Source: Blautia wexlerae (GTDB lineage: Bacteria > Bacillota > Clostridia > Lachnospirales > Lachnospiraceae). From it: 64,000 nt of DNA. Within the stretch, counting starts at the first letter, position 1. Each line of letters begins with the position of its first letter. Positions 10,663-20,233 of this stretch are shown piece after piece. The notes beneath the pieces were generated by a model, which was not told where the DNA came from, ran no database searches, and worked only from the letters and a program-made list of their open reading frames with translations. Made by a program: the position numbers and the translations under genes. The stretch lies in the NCBI RefSeq assembly GCF_013300825.1, contig NZ_JAAIMY010000019.1:1-64000 (forward strand), given 5' to 3'.

Positions 10663-12129
10663 TTATTCCTTTGCCGGACTGTATTCTTCCTGCCCAATTT
10701 CATTTCGGGCAGCTACGCAGATTGTTTCAGCAGATGTATCACTGAGTCCCTGTACTTCCAGCCCCTGTTCCATGTATCTTCTCACATTTCTTACAAATTG
10801 TCCAGTTATCTGCTCTCCCGGCACAATAATCGGAATTCCGGGCGGATACAGATAAGCAAACTCTGCACTGACTTTGCCAACACTTTCTTTCAGAGAATAT
10901 CGCCTTTGCTGCGCATCCACTGCCTGAGAAATTGTCATAAGCTGTGTCATTCTCGCATGAGAAGTATGATACTGCGATTCCTCCGACTCATCTGTTTGCT
11001 GTATCTCTGCATCAATCTCTTCAATTGCAGTACACAGTCTCTCAAATCCCTCTTCTGTATCTCCCACTGCTGCAATTCCAAGAACATATTTCTCAGCCGC
11101 CATTTCCATTTCAATGTGATATCTGTCACGAAGTATCTGATGGAGAAGCTGTCCGTTAACAGAAGTTCCGACTGTGGAAAACAACAGCTTGGATCTGTCA
11201 AAATCATAGATTCCACTGCCTTCGATCATAGAACCTTCAATCAGTTTTATTTTTTCACACTTTGAAAGACGCTGTCTGGCTTTTTCCAGATTGAAGGTAA
11301 ATTCGCGAAACATCTGCTGCCCGTCTTTTCTCAGTTTATCCATACATGCATCCATACTCGCCATCAGAATATACGACGGACTGCTGGTCTGGTAAATCCC
11401 CATAAATCTCTTTATCTTTTCCACATCTGCCATATCACTGCATATATGAAGCACCGCCGTCTGAGTCATAGATGGCAGCGTTTTATGGAAACTCTGTATT
11501 ACGATGTCAGCTCCCAGATCAGCAGCAGACACCGGAAAATACTTAGAAAAATGAAAATGTGCACCATGTGCTTCATCCACAATAAGAGGAATCTTATGTC
11601 TGTGTGCAACTTCTGCAATTGTCTTTATATCAGACACAACTCCGTCATACGTAGGCGAAGTAAGCAGAAAAGCCTGCACATCCGTATTTTCTTCCAGATA
11701 TCTTTCCACACGTTCAGGTGAAATCCCTCCGTTTATCCCCAGTCTCTGATCTTCATGTGGATAAATATAGACCGGCTGAAGCTCACGTAAATACAATGCA
11801 TGGTAAACAGCCTTGTGACAGTTTCTTGCGACAAGTATCTTCCCGCCTTTATTTACACTTGCACTGACTGCTGCCAGAAGAGCCGCCGTACTTCCATTTA
11901 CACTGAAGAAACATTTCTTTGTCCCATAAATCTGAGCTGCATATTCCTGTGCTTCTTTCAAAATCCCTTCCGCATGATGAAGATTGTCAAATCCTGAAAT
12001 CTCTGTAATATCTCTCTCAAAAAGAAAGTCATCTGCTGAAGATGCCCTGTTTCTCTTATGTCCCGGCATGTGAAACGGATAATAGTCAGACTGCCCATAG
12101 CTTTCTAATTTTTTATATAATCTTTCCAT
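10663..12129 (-). CDS. PLP-dependent Orn/Lys/Arg decarboxylase family protein
   Basis: 488 residues, the short form of the family without the N-terminal wing domain, like B. subtilis SpeA and YaaO. The PLP lysine is in SFHKTLPSMTQTAVL (about 225-239), with VDEAHGAH (about 199-206) upstream and the substrate-binding FHMPGHKRN at the start. These enzymes decarboxylate arginine, lysine or ornithine to polyamines or precursors; the substrate cannot be told here. Position next to a kinase gene and holB matches yaaO. The downstream Gmk-like gene begins within 11 bp of its stop. Confidence 0.88.
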   Translation of the reverse strand: MERLYKKLESYGQSDYYPFHMPGHKRNRASSADDFLFERDITEISGFDNLHHAEGILKEAQEYAAQIYGTKKCFFSVNGSTAALLAAVSASVNKGGKILVARNCHKAVYHALYLRELQPVYIYPHEDQRLGINGGISPERVERYLEENTDVQAFLLTSPTYDGVVSDIKTIAEVAHRHKIPLIVDEAHGAHFHFSKYFPVSAADLGADIVIQSFHKTLPSMTQTAVLHICSDMADVEKIKRFMGIYQTSSPSYILMASMDACMDKLRKDGQQMFREFTFNLEKARQRLSKCEKIKLIEGSMIEGSGIYDFDRSKLLFSTVGTSVNGQLLHQILRDRYHIEMEMAAEKYVLGIAAVGDTEEGFERLCTAIEEIDAEIQQTDESEESQYHTSHARMTQLMTISQAVDAQQRRYSLKESVGKVSAEFAYLYPPGIPIIVPGEQITGQFVRNVRRYMEQGLEVQGLSDTSAETICVAARNEIGQEEYSPAKE

Positions 12130-12225
12130 TTTTTTCCTTTTTTATACTAATTTCCAATACTCGTTCCAAATTTTCCACTGATTATTGCCTTTTCGTGCCT
12201 GGAGCATGGAACTTCCCTGATTCTG

Positions 12226-12915
12226 TTAAACTTTAAATCTATATCCTACGCCCCAGATTGTTTCAATATACTGAGGTTTTGCAGTATTAAATTCAATTTT
12301 CTCCCGGATCTTCTTGATATGAACAGTAACTGTTGCAATATCTCCCACAGATTCCATATCCCAGATTTCCCGAAACAACTCTTCCTTGGTAAACACTCTA
12401 TTCGGATTCTCTGCAAGGAAGGTAAGCAGATCATATTCCTTAGAAGTAAATGTTTTCTCTTCTCCGTTTATCCATACGCGGCGTGCAGTCTTATCAATCT
12501 TGATCCCGCGGATTTCCACAATATCATTTTTGCGTACATTTGAACCGATCAGACGATTATATCTGTCCATATGTGCCTTGACTCTGGCTACAAGTTCACT
12601 TGGACTGAATGGTTTTGTCATGTAATCATCTGCCCCCAGTCCCAGACCTCTGATTTTATCTATGTCATCTTTCTTTGCAGATACCATGATGATAGGAGTA
12701 TTCTTCTCCTGTCTTACCTGCCTGCAGATATCAAATCCATCCACTTCCGGAAGCATCAGATCCAGAATAATCAGGTCAAATTCTTCATTCAGCGCACGTG
12801 CCAGTCCGGTGTCTCCTCTGTTGCAGATTTCAACTTCAAATCCGGAAAGCTCCAGATAATCCTTCTCCAGATCTGCAATTGCCTCTTCATCTTCTATGAT
12901 TAAAATCCTGCTCAT
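12226..12915 (-). CDS. OmpR/PhoB-family response regulator
   Basis: 229 residues. The receiver domain (1-120) has the acidic pocket EDE (8-10), the phosphoacceptor D52 in LDLMLPEVDG, and the conserved lysine in MTKPFSPSEL. The C-terminal winged-helix domain (about 130-229) ends with the typical TVTVHIKKIREKIE and TIWGVGYRF. Its start overlaps the stop of the upstream histidine kinase by 4 bp (ATGA), so kinase and regulator are translated as a coupled pair. The target genes are not evident, and no strong terminator was seen in the 95-bp gap downstream. Confidence 0.95.
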   Translation of the reverse strand: MSRILIIEDEEAIADLEKDYLELSGFEVEICNRGDTGLARALNEEFDLIILDLMLPEVDGFDICRQVRQEKNTPIIMVSAKKDDIDKIRGLGLGADDYMTKPFSPSELVARVKAHMDRYNRLIGSNVRKNDIVEIRGIKIDKTARRVWINGEEKTFTSKEYDLLTFLAENPNRVFTKEELFREIWDMESVGDIATVTVHIKKIREKIEFNTAKPQYIETIWGVGYRFKV

Positions 12916-14054
12916 TTCATTGGTACCTCCTGATACTTTCTAAGTACAAAATACATAATTGTGCCGATTCCAAGCCTGCTTGTTGCCCAGACCTTTCCTC
13001 CATGATCCTCCAGGATCTTCTTTACAATGGAAAGCCCGATTCCGCTTCCACCCTTGGATGAATTTCTGGACACATCTGTTCTGTAAAAACGATCAAAAAT
13101 AGACGGCAGATCCTTTGCTGCAATTCCTTTTCCATTATCTTCAATTTCAACCTGGATAAAATCTCCCACATCCTTTACGCGAATCTGGATGATACCTTTC
13201 GATTTATCCATATATTTGATAGCATTGCTGATAATGTTATGAATAACACGGCGAATCTGTTCTCCATCTGCGATCACCTGCACATTATCCTCAACATAAT
13301 TGGCATATACCAGTTCAATTCCTCTCGTTTCCAGTTCCAGCCCTACTTCTTCTGCGCAATCACTGAAATAATCTTCTACATTCAGTTTACTGAAAGTATA
13401 TGGAATTCTGTTGGTATCAATCTTTGAATAAAAAGTCAGCTCATTGATCAGATGATCCATCTCATTCGTCTTATTATAAATAGTCTTCACATAACGGTCT
13501 ATTTTCTCCGGCGTATCCGCTACGCCGTCCATAATCCCCTCTACATATCCCTTTACCGCTGTGATCGGCGTCTTAAGATCATGAGAAATATTGCTGATAA
13601 GTTCTTTATTTTCTTTATCCATAAGAACTTTCTCTTCTGCTGATTCCTTCAGCCGCTTTCTCATCTCCTCAAAATCCCGGCAAAGTTCCGAAAACTCATC
13701 GTCACCATCTACTTCCAGAACAAAATCAAGATTTCCCTCTTTGATATTCTGAGTGGCTTTCTTTAATTTAACCAGCGGTGTGGCAATACTTCTGTAAATC
13801 CATAATCCAATAGATAAAGCTGTGAATACTAATATTACCGTCGCAGTAAACAGCAGATCTTTTGCAATAATCCTTACCTGTGTCTGGCTGTGGGTGGATT
13901 CCCCTACTGAAATATCATACACCACTTCCGAGGAATCCTTTGTCTGCTGTGCAAACTTTGTATGACCTAATCCGTACAAAGTTGCCGAAAATAAAAGCAG
14001 AGGAACCAGAATACTCATACCGAATCCAACTATAATCCTTGTTTTTAACTTCAT
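12912..14054 (-). CDS. Membrane sensor histidine kinase
   Basis: 380 residues from the ATG at 14054, which has better spacing from AAAGGA than the ATG at 14063. Two membrane segments (about 7-27 and 65-88) frame a very short extracytoplasmic loop of about 35 residues, followed by a HAMP linker, a HisKA domain with the phosphorylated His in SNISHDLKTPITAVKGY, and an HATPase domain with N, G1 (DNGKGI) and G2 (GGSGIGLSIVKKI) boxes. The tiny sensor loop suggests sensing within the membrane or through a partner, as in intramembrane-sensing kinases. It precedes and overlaps its regulator. Confidence 0.93.
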   Translation of the reverse strand: MKLKTRIIVGFGMSILVPLLLFSATLYGLGHTKFAQQTKDSSEVVYDISVGESTHSQTQVRIIAKDLLFTATVILVFTALSIGLWIYRSIATPLVKLKKATQNIKEGNLDFVLEVDGDDEFSELCRDFEEMRKRLKESAEEKVLMDKENKELISNISHDLKTPITAVKGYVEGIMDGVADTPEKIDRYVKTIYNKTNEMDHLINELTFYSKIDTNRIPYTFSKLNVEDYFSDCAEEVGLELETRGIELVYANYVEDNVQVIADGEQIRRVIHNIISNAIKYMDKSKGIIQIRVKDVGDFIQVEIEDNGKGIAAKDLPSIFDRFYRTDVSRNSSKGGSGIGLSIVKKILEDHGGKVWATSRLGIGTIMYFVLRKYQEVPMK

Positions 14055-14155
14055 CCCGATCATCCTTTATCTGTTGATTTATAAGGTTTCTATAATTTTG
14101 CCCTCTGCAAGCATTATATCATAAAGTCTGTTTTACATATCTAAATTTTCTATAA

Positions 14156-14186
14156 AAAGAACAGGAATCATCTGTCCTGTTCTTTC
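14156..14186 (-). terminator. Intrinsic terminator after metK
   Basis: On the minus strand AAAGAACAGGA, loop CAGATGAT, TCCTGTTCTTTTTAT forms a long stem ending in T-rich sequence. It lies about 105 bp after the metK stop and insulates the kinase-regulator pair. Confidence 0.85.
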
Positions 14187-14291
14187 AGATAATTCCTGTT
14201 TTATCCCATTGCACTGCAATTTTTGCGATATTCTGTAATTATTCAGCATTCCACTGTCTGTGCAAGTACTGAACAGTTACGATTTTCTTAT

Positions 14292-15473
14292 TTAAGCAAG
14301 GTATTTTTTAAGGTCATCAACTTTATCCAGATGCTCCCATGGAAGGTCTACATCCGTACGTCCGAAATGTCCATAAGCAGCTGTCTGTCTGTAAATCGGT
14401 CTTCTCAGATCAAGCATCTTGATAATTCCCGCCGGGCGAAGGTCAAAGTTCTCACGAATGATCTCAACCAGCTTTGTATCAGAAAGTTTACCGGTTCCGA
14501 ATGTTTCTACGTGGATAGATGTCGGATGAGCAACACCGATCGCATAGGAAAGCTGAATCTCACATTTATCTGCAAGACCTGCTGCAACAATATTTTTTGC
14601 AACATAACGTGCAGCATACGCTGCGGAACGGTCTACCTTTGTACAGTCTTTACCGGAGAAAGCACCGCCGCCATGACGTCCGGTTCCACCGTAAGTATCA
14701 ACGATAATCTTACGTCCGGTAAGTCCGCTGTCACCATGAGGTCCGCCGATCACGAAACGTCCTGTTGGGTTGATGAAATATTTTGTGTTCTCATCTACCA
14801 TATCTGCCGGAATGATCTCATCGAAAACATATTTCTTAATGTCCTCATGGATCTGCTCCTGAGTTACATCCGGATCATGCTGTGTAGAGCATACTACTGC
14901 ATCGATACGGCTTGGTTTTCCGGCTTCATCATATTCTACAGTAACCTGTGTTTTTCCATCCGGTCTTAAATATTTTAATGTACCGTCTTTACGGATCTTT
15001 GTTAACTGACGTGCAAGTTTGTGTGCCATGTTGATGGCATATGGCATATACTCTTCTGTCTCATTGGAAGCATAACCAAACTGGATACCCTGGTCACCTG
15101 CTCCGATGGCATCAATTTCATCTTCACCCATTTTTGCTTCAAGAGCTTTATCTACGCCAAGAGCGATATCAGCAGACTGTTCATCGATTGCTGTGATAAC
15201 TGCACATGTATCAGCATCAAATCCATATTTTCCACGTGTATATCCGATTTCACGGATAGTATCTCTTACGATTTTCTGGATATCAACATATGCATTTGTT
15301 GTAATCTCACCCATAACAAGTACAAGACCTGTAGTTGTAGCAGTTTCACATGCAACACGACTCATAGGATCTTTTTCCATAAGAGCGTCAAGAATAGCAT
15401 CGGAAATAGCATCACACATTTTATCCGGATGGCCTTCAGTTACAGATTCAGAAGTAAATAAAATTTTCTCCAT
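14292..15473 (-). CDS. metK: S-adenosylmethionine synthetase
   Basis: 393 residues. It condenses ATP and methionine to SAM, releasing phosphate and pyrophosphate. Signature blocks are [17 protein letters not shown] (14-30), [12 protein letters not shown] (about 120) and the phosphate-binding [19 protein letters not shown] (about 265-285). The length is standard. Expression is evidently controlled by the SAM-I riboswitch and terminator upstream, closing a simple feedback loop: excess SAM stops synthesis of its own synthetase. It is a single-gene unit with its own promoter and terminator. Confidence 0.98.
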   Translation of the reverse strand: MEKILFTSESVTEGHPDKMCDAISDAILDALMEKDPMSRVACETATTTGLVLVMGEITTNAYVDIQKIVRDTIREIGYTRGKYGFDADTCAVITAIDEQSADIALGVDKALEAKMGEDEIDAIGAGDQGIQFGYASNETEEYMPYAINMAHKLARQLTKIRKDGTLKYLRPDGKTQVTVEYDEAGKPSRIDAVVCSTQHDPDVTQEQIHEDIKKYVFDEIIPADMVDENTKYFINPTGRFVIGGPHGDSGLTGRKIIVDTYGGTGRHGGGAFSGKDCTKVDRSAAYAARYVAKNIVAAGLADKCEIQLSYAIGVAHPTSIHVETFGTGKLSDTKLVEIIRENFDLRPAGIIKMLDLRRPIYRQTAAYGHFGRTDVDLPWEHLDKVDDLKKYLA

Positions 15474-15587
15474 TGTGTTCTCCTTTTTTTATTCATTTAT
15501 AATTGTTTCCCGACCGCAGAATAACCCGCAGCCATTTATGTACTGTATCAACAGATTATTTCTCTCCGCTGATACTTTTCCGTTAAC

Positions 15588-15618
15588 AAAAAGAAACAGC
15601 CCGAAGTAATCGGACTGT
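15588..15618 (-). terminator. Riboswitch-controlled terminator upstream of metK
   Basis: On the minus strand ACAGTCCGA, loop TTAC, TCGGGCTGT followed by TTTCTTTTT forms a nine-pair stem with a T run, between the SAM aptamer and metK. It is the expression platform of the riboswitch. Confidence 0.88.
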
Positions 15619-15635
15619 CTGATTATCTCAACAAT

Positions 15636-15739
15636 CCTCTTATTGTTCGATCACTCGCTCAGGTTGGCACCTTCCTACACAAACAGGGGTTGCCGTGGCT
15701 TCGCAGATCCTTTGTATCTCCACCACTCTGAATAAAAGG
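15636..15739 (-). ncRNA. SAM-I (S-box) riboswitch aptamer controlling metK
   Basis: On the minus strand the closing P1 helix is CCTTTTATT (15739-15731) with AATAAGAGG (15644-15636), nine perfect pairs. Inside are S-box core segments: AGAGTGGTGGAGA, GAAGCCACGGCAACC, and GGAAGGTGCCAACC followed by GAGCGAGTGATCGA. The order, the GCAACC and AGGTGCCAA elements, and the terminator and metK downstream fit a SAM-binding OFF switch. The call is by consensus reading, without covariance scoring. Confidence 0.93.
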
Positions 15740-15801
15740 CTATTACTAATTATTAACTTGCATTAATTTTATAGAACTGCTATAAAATTGCTGCACACCA
15801 T

Positions 15802-15830
15802 ACAATATACTTAACACTTACAAATGTCAA
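15802..15830 (-). promoter_or_regulatory. metK promoter
   Basis: On the minus strand a perfect TTGACA (15830-15825) and TATTGT (15807-15802) are 17 bp apart, placing the transcript start about 55 bp before the riboswitch P1 helix. Confidence 0.75.
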
Positions 15831-15851
15831 GCAATTTTTTTGTATTTTTTA

Positions 15852-17144
15852 TCATCCCACTCTAAGACGGAATTTCTGGATTTCCTTCTCACTGGATACT
15901 CTCTCAATCTCAGCACCCAGGGATCTCAGCTTATCTTCAAAATTTTCATATCCTCTCTGGATATATACGATATCGTCCACAACTGTGATTCCCTCTGCTG
16001 CAAGACCTGCGATTACCAGAGCTGCACCTGCACGCAGATCCGGAGCACTTACTCTCGCACCTGTAAACTTCTTTACTCCATCAATGATTGCTGAATTACC
16101 TTCAACCTTGATGTTTGCTCCCATACGTGAAAGCTCGTCCGCATACTTGAATCTGTTCTCAAAGATACTCTCTGTTACAATGCTGGTTCCTTCTGCGAGG
16201 GCCAGAGTTACAGCAATCTGCGGCTGCATATCTGTGGGATATCCAGGATATGGGAGAGTCTTTACATGAGTACGGTGAAGTCTCTTTGGTGCACGTACAC
16301 GAACTGCATCATCAAATTCCTCAACCTCACATCCAATTTCTTCAAGTTTAGCTGTAGTTGCTTCCAAATGTTTCGGAATTACGTTCTTAACTGTTACATC
16401 TCCGCCTGTTGCTGCTGCTGCAAACATAAATGTACCTGCCTCGATCTGATCCGGAATAATAGAATACTCTGTACGGTGAAGCTTCTCCACACCTTTAATA
16501 CGGATTACATCTGTACCTGCACCTTTAATGTTTGCCCCCATACTGTTCAGGAAGTTAGCAACATCAACTACATGCGGTTCTCTTGCAGCATTTTCCAGAA
16601 TAGTACGTCCCGGAGCCAGTGAGGCTGCCATCATAATATTGATCGTTGCACCTACAGAAACAACGTCAAGGAAAATGTGACTTCCATGAAGTTCATCTGC
16701 TTTCGCAACAATTGCTCCATGCATGATATCTACATCTGCACCAAGTGCTCTGAATCCCTTCAGATGCTGGTCGATCGGACGGCTTCCAATGTTGCATCCA
16801 CCAGGAAGCGGTACCTCTGCATGTTTATACTTACCAAGAAGTGCTCCCAGCAGATAGTAGGAAGCTCTGATCTTCTTGATATATTCATAATCAACACTTA
16901 CATCTCCAATTGTAGATCCGTTAATCTTCACGGTAGATTTATCAATACGTTCTACCTGCGCTCCAATACCAGCGATCGCTTCAAGCAATACATTGATATC
17001 CCTTACATCCGGCAGATTCTCTATCAGAATCGTCTCATCAGTCATTATGGCTGCTGCAAGAATAGCAAGTGCCGCATTCTTGGCACCGGCAATCTCAACT
17101 TCACCGACTAAAGGGTTGCCTCCTTTTATAACATACTGTTCCAT
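15852..17144 (-). CDS. murA: UDP-N-acetylglucosamine 1-carboxyvinyltransferase
   Basis: 430 residues from the ATG at 17144, which has an AAGAGGTG site; the frame is open to 17192 but MEQYVIKGG is the usual MurA start. It transfers enolpyruvate from PEP to UDP-GlcNAc in the first committed step of peptidoglycan synthesis. The active-site cysteine is present in LPGGCNIGSRPID, so fosfomycin sensitivity would be expected at this site. KNAALAILAA near the N-terminus binds substrate. Firmicutes often carry two MurA paralogues; which one this is cannot be told here. No clear terminator follows. Confidence 0.97.
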   Translation of the reverse strand: MEQYVIKGGNPLVGEVEIAGAKNAALAILAAAIMTDETILIENLPDVRDINVLLEAIAGIGAQVERIDKSTVKINGSTIGDVSVDYEYIKKIRASYYLLGALLGKYKHAEVPLPGGCNIGSRPIDQHLKGFRALGADVDIMHGAIVAKADELHGSHIFLDVVSVGATINIMMAASLAPGRTILENAAREPHVVDVANFLNSMGANIKGAGTDVIRIKGVEKLHRTEYSIIPDQIEAGTFMFAAAATGGDVTVKNVIPKHLEATTAKLEEIGCEVEEFDDAVRVRAPKRLHRTHVKTLPYPGYPTDMQPQIAVTLALAEGTSIVTESIFENRFKYADELSRMGANIKVEGNSAIIDGVKKFTGARVSAPDLRAGAALVIAGLAAEGITVVDDIVYIQRGYENFEDKLRSLGAEIERVSSEKEIQKFRLRVG

Positions 17145-17360
17145 ATCACACCTCTTATTTATTTTCACTCCATGAGCAGAATTAATGGTCACTGTTCACT
17201 CTGTTTTTCGTTTTCTGCGAACATGTAACTTCTGTTTCAAATGCATATATATTTATACTAAACGATCATCCTATTTTAAAGTCAGTTGTATATTATATCA
17301 TATATTTATCATTTGTAAACAAAAATTATTTACCACTGTCCTTTTCCCGAGCTGTAATAA

Positions 17361-17873
17361 TCACTTTCCCTGCTCTTTGATATGTATTATCTCCAGAATT
17401 GCCCGAAGACTTTCATCCAAATCTTTCCCCTCTTCATCAATGGTAATATCTGCATATTTCTCGTACAGAGGTACACGTTCCTCATACAGATCTTTCAGGC
17501 TCTGACCGTCCTTTAACAGAACTCCGCGGCCTTTCAGATTTCCCAGTCTTTTGGATAAAGATTCCAGTGACAGTTTAAGATATACAACCTTACCTATGGA
17601 CTTCAGATGTTCCATTGCCTCCTCACAGTAAATAATGCTTCCGCCGGGTGCAATGACCGTATCTGTCACATGAATATCTGCATTAACCTGATTTTCAATT
17701 TCCTTAAATCTTTCCGGTCCGTCCTGCTCTATGATCTCTGAAAGTTTTCTTTTCTCCTGTTTCTGTATCAGAAGATCCGAATCCAGAAATTCATATCTCA
17801 ATGCTTTTGCAAGAATAACTCCTATTGTACTTTTCCCTGAACCGGGCATTCCTATTAATGTCACATTATTCAT
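17361..17873 (-). CDS. aroK: Shikimate kinase
   Basis: 170 residues, the normal single-domain length. It phosphorylates shikimate at the 3-hydroxyl in aromatic amino acid synthesis. The P-loop is GMPGSGKSTIG (8-18), the DxD-like shikimate/Mg site is FLDSD (about 31-35), the APGGSII glycine motif is near residue 80, and the lid arginine is in LKGRGVLL. It starts with an AGAGGA ribosome site, appears monocistronic or weakly linked to the flavin reductase upstream, and no other shikimate-pathway gene is nearby. The 17193-17360 gap upstream of murA shows no gene. Confidence 0.93.
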   Translation of the reverse strand: MNNVTLIGMPGSGKSTIGVILAKALRYEFLDSDLLIQKQEKRKLSEIIEQDGPERFKEIENQVNADIHVTDTVIAPGGSIIYCEEAMEHLKSIGKVVYLKLSLESLSKRLGNLKGRGVLLKDGQSLKDLYEERVPLYEKYADITIDEEGKDLDESLRAILEIIHIKEQGK

Positions 17874-17924
17874 GTTTATGTCCTCTCATTTTTATCATAC
17901 ATGTCTGCATATGCAAATTGCGGG

Positions 17925-18515
17925 TTACTGTTTCTTTTTTCCGGAAAATTTTTTCTTCTTTTTTACACTGTACCCAAATGTTCCCAGTTTTTTTCCAATT
18001 CCCAGATATTCACCATGAGAATACACCAAAGGTTTCGCATCATTCAGATGAAATTTCTTCTTCTCGTCCATATACTGCGGCTCAGCATGAACTGCAAGCA
18101 CATCCGCCAGAAACATATGGTGGGAACCCAATTCCAGAACCTGCCTTACTTTGCATTCAATACTCACCGGAGATTCTGCGATCATGGGAACTTTCACAAA
18201 ATCCGCCTTCTCTTTGGTAAGCTTCATTTCTTTAAATTTATCAACATCCCTGCCTGAACGGACTCCACAATAATCCGTTGCATATGCCAGTTTCTCTGTT
18301 GTCAGGTTTATTACAAATTCTCCCGTCTTTCTGAGCATGTCATAAGAAAAACGGGACGGTCGCACAGAAACAGACACCATCGGCGGATTCGTGCAGACAG
18401 TTCCTGCCCATGCAACTGTAATAATATTGTCATTTCCCTCTCCGTCAGAAACACTTACCATAACTGCCGGAAGTGGATAAAGCATATTTCCTGCTTTCCA
18501 GGTTTCTTTTGCCAT
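17925..18515 (-). CDS. Flavin reductase family protein
   Basis: 196 residues with the FMN-binding split-barrel fold of the flavin reductase family: the opening GNMLYPLPAVMVSVSDGEGN, the motif AWAGTVCTNPPMVSVSVRP and the C-terminal YSHGEYLGIGKKLGTFGY are typical of Clostridia members. It probably binds FMN and reduces it or passes electrons to a partner; no partner oxygenase lies beside it. The C-terminus is strongly basic (KKKKFSGKKK). The specific substrate is unknown. Confidence 0.88.
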   Translation of the reverse strand: MAKETWKAGNMLYPLPAVMVSVSDGEGNDNIITVAWAGTVCTNPPMVSVSVRPSRFSYDMLRKTGEFVINLTTEKLAYATDYCGVRSGRDVDKFKEMKLTKEKADFVKVPMIAESPVSIECKVRQVLELGSHHMFLADVLAVHAEPQYMDEKKKFHLNDAKPLVYSHGEYLGIGKKLGTFGYSVKKKKKFSGKKKQ

Positions 18516-18549
18516 TTCTTATTATCCTCAGCTATTCTATCTGCTGCCA

Positions 18550-20220
18550 TCAGTTGTAATCATTCTGTCCGGCCTGTGCAGCTTCCATAAGTGCCGGAAT
18601 TAGCTGTTTCTTACGTGAAACAACGCCTTTCAGATCAAATACACCATCCTCTGGCTCCATATGGAAAGCAATACGTGCCATGTCCTCACTTCCCTCACCA
18701 TAATAGAGAAGCTCTGTAGATTCCTCAATAATATTGGTAAGCATAAAGAATACGCGGGTAACGCCATGACGGCCACACTCGCTGACCATAAACGGAACCA
18801 GACGCTCTTTGATTTCTGCCAGCTCATCGCTATCCATAGAACTGATCTGTCCAACACCAAAGTTAATCTCATCCTCAGCAATAAATTTCTTATAATCCTG
18901 ATAGAAAATTTCTTCCGGTGATTTGTCTTTCAGGTTACTTCCTGCTTTAAACATCTCTTTTGCAAACTGCTCAATATTGATTCCTGCAATCAGTGCCAGC
19001 GCACCTGCTGCCATCTTGTCAGATAATGTGCAGGTAGGTGAACGGAACATCAGTGTATCTGAAATAATTGCAGCACAGAGAAGCCCTGCAATACTCGGTG
19101 AGATTTCAAGTTTCTGCTCCCCATACATTTCATACAGAATCGTTGCAGTACATCCAACCGGCTGATTTCTGAAAGAAATCGGTACCATAGTTTCCAGAGA
19201 GCCAAGTTTATGATGATCAATAATCTCCACAATTTCAGCTTTATCAATATTGTCAACTGCCTGATCTTTCTCATTATGATCCACAAGTGCTACTTTTTTC
19301 CTGTGCATATCCAGGAAATTTCTTCGGGAAATTGTTCCGATACATTTTCCCTTTTTGTTAATTACAGGGAACGCACGATGACGGTGTTTGATCATCTCAT
19401 TCTGAATATCATCCGTAAAATCCTCTGTATTAAAAGTAACCAGATTATCTGTTTTCATAATATACCGTACAGGAATACTCTGGTTGATCAGTCTTGCGAT
19501 CGTAAATGTATCATACGGAGACATAATAATTACAATTTCTCTCTCATGAGCAAGCTTTATCACCTTTTCGCTGACTTCAATTCCCATACCAACGATAATA
19601 CAGCTAACATTCTGCGCAATCGCCTGAAGATGATCCTCTTCTCTGTCTCCCATGATTATCAGGTCATCCGGTTCAATATAGGCTTTGAGCATTTCCGGAT
19701 TTGCAGTTCCCACCAGAACTTTTCCTTTTGTAAAATATCCATGCTCATTTCCCTCTACTACGGTACCTGCAATTGTCTCGGCAATTCTTCTGTACTGTGT
19801 CTTCGCTCTTGACAGCAGATAACTGTCCGTTGTATCCATATAAGTCTTAGCAATATCACCGATTGTGATCAGACCTTCCAGCTGTCCTTCTCTGTCTCTG
19901 ATCGGAAGAGATACGATACTTTTCTCCATCATCAGATCCCATGCATTTTTCAGGGACATACTCTTATCAGCTTCCGGACTCATACGGATATCCATATCTT
20001 TTATCTGTGTTCCAATGTTAGACAGATATCCCGGCGGCTGCATGCCGAAACGATTTAACACATATTCTGTCTCTTCATTGATCTGTCCTGCACGCTTTGG
20101 AATGTATTTCACCTTCTGAGAAGTCCTGTTTTTGATGTCCGCATAGGCAATTGCTGAACAGATGGAATCCGTATCCGGATTCTTGTGACCTATTACAAAT
20201 ATTTTTTCCTGATTTCTCAT
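18550..20220 (-). CDS. CBS-DRTGG family II inorganic pyrophosphatase
   Basis: 556 residues. A Mn-dependent (family II, DHH) soluble pyrophosphatase interrupted by a regulatory insert. The catalytic DHH half starts at once with GHKNPDTDSICSAIAYA, resumes with VDHNEKDQA and IDHHKLG, and ends with the SRKKQLIPAL motif of the substrate-binding domain. The insert (about 65-310) contains two CBS domains around a DRTGG domain. In characterised relatives the insert binds adenine nucleotides or diadenosine polyphosphates and tunes activity. It drives biosynthesis by removing pyrophosphate. It sits 13 bp after the S1-domain gene and is probably co-transcribed with it. Confidence 0.93.
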   Translation of the reverse strand: MRNQEKIFVIGHKNPDTDSICSAIAYADIKNRTSQKVKYIPKRAGQINEETEYVLNRFGMQPPGYLSNIGTQIKDMDIRMSPEADKSMSLKNAWDLMMEKSIVSLPIRDREGQLEGLITIGDIAKTYMDTTDSYLLSRAKTQYRRIAETIAGTVVEGNEHGYFTKGKVLVGTANPEMLKAYIEPDDLIIMGDREEDHLQAIAQNVSCIIVGMGIEVSEKVIKLAHEREIVIIMSPYDTFTIARLINQSIPVRYIMKTDNLVTFNTEDFTDDIQNEMIKHRHRAFPVINKKGKCIGTISRRNFLDMHRKKVALVDHNEKDQAVDNIDKAEIVEIIDHHKLGSLETMVPISFRNQPVGCTATILYEMYGEQKLEISPSIAGLLCAAIISDTLMFRSPTCTLSDKMAAGALALIAGINIEQFAKEMFKAGSNLKDKSPEEIFYQDYKKFIAEDEINFGVGQISSMDSDELAEIKERLVPFMVSECGRHGVTRVFFMLTNIIEESTELLYYGEGSEDMARIAFHMEPEDGVFDLKGVVSRKKQLIPALMEAAQAGQNDYN

Positions 20221-20233
20221 ACAGATTCTAACC

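Noticed and set aside
18550-20220. DHH-family exonuclease or poly(A) polymerase-like reading of the CBS-DRTGG protein
   Set aside because: The SRKKQ motif and the DHN/DHH pattern with a CBS-DRTGG insert fit family II pyrophosphatase.
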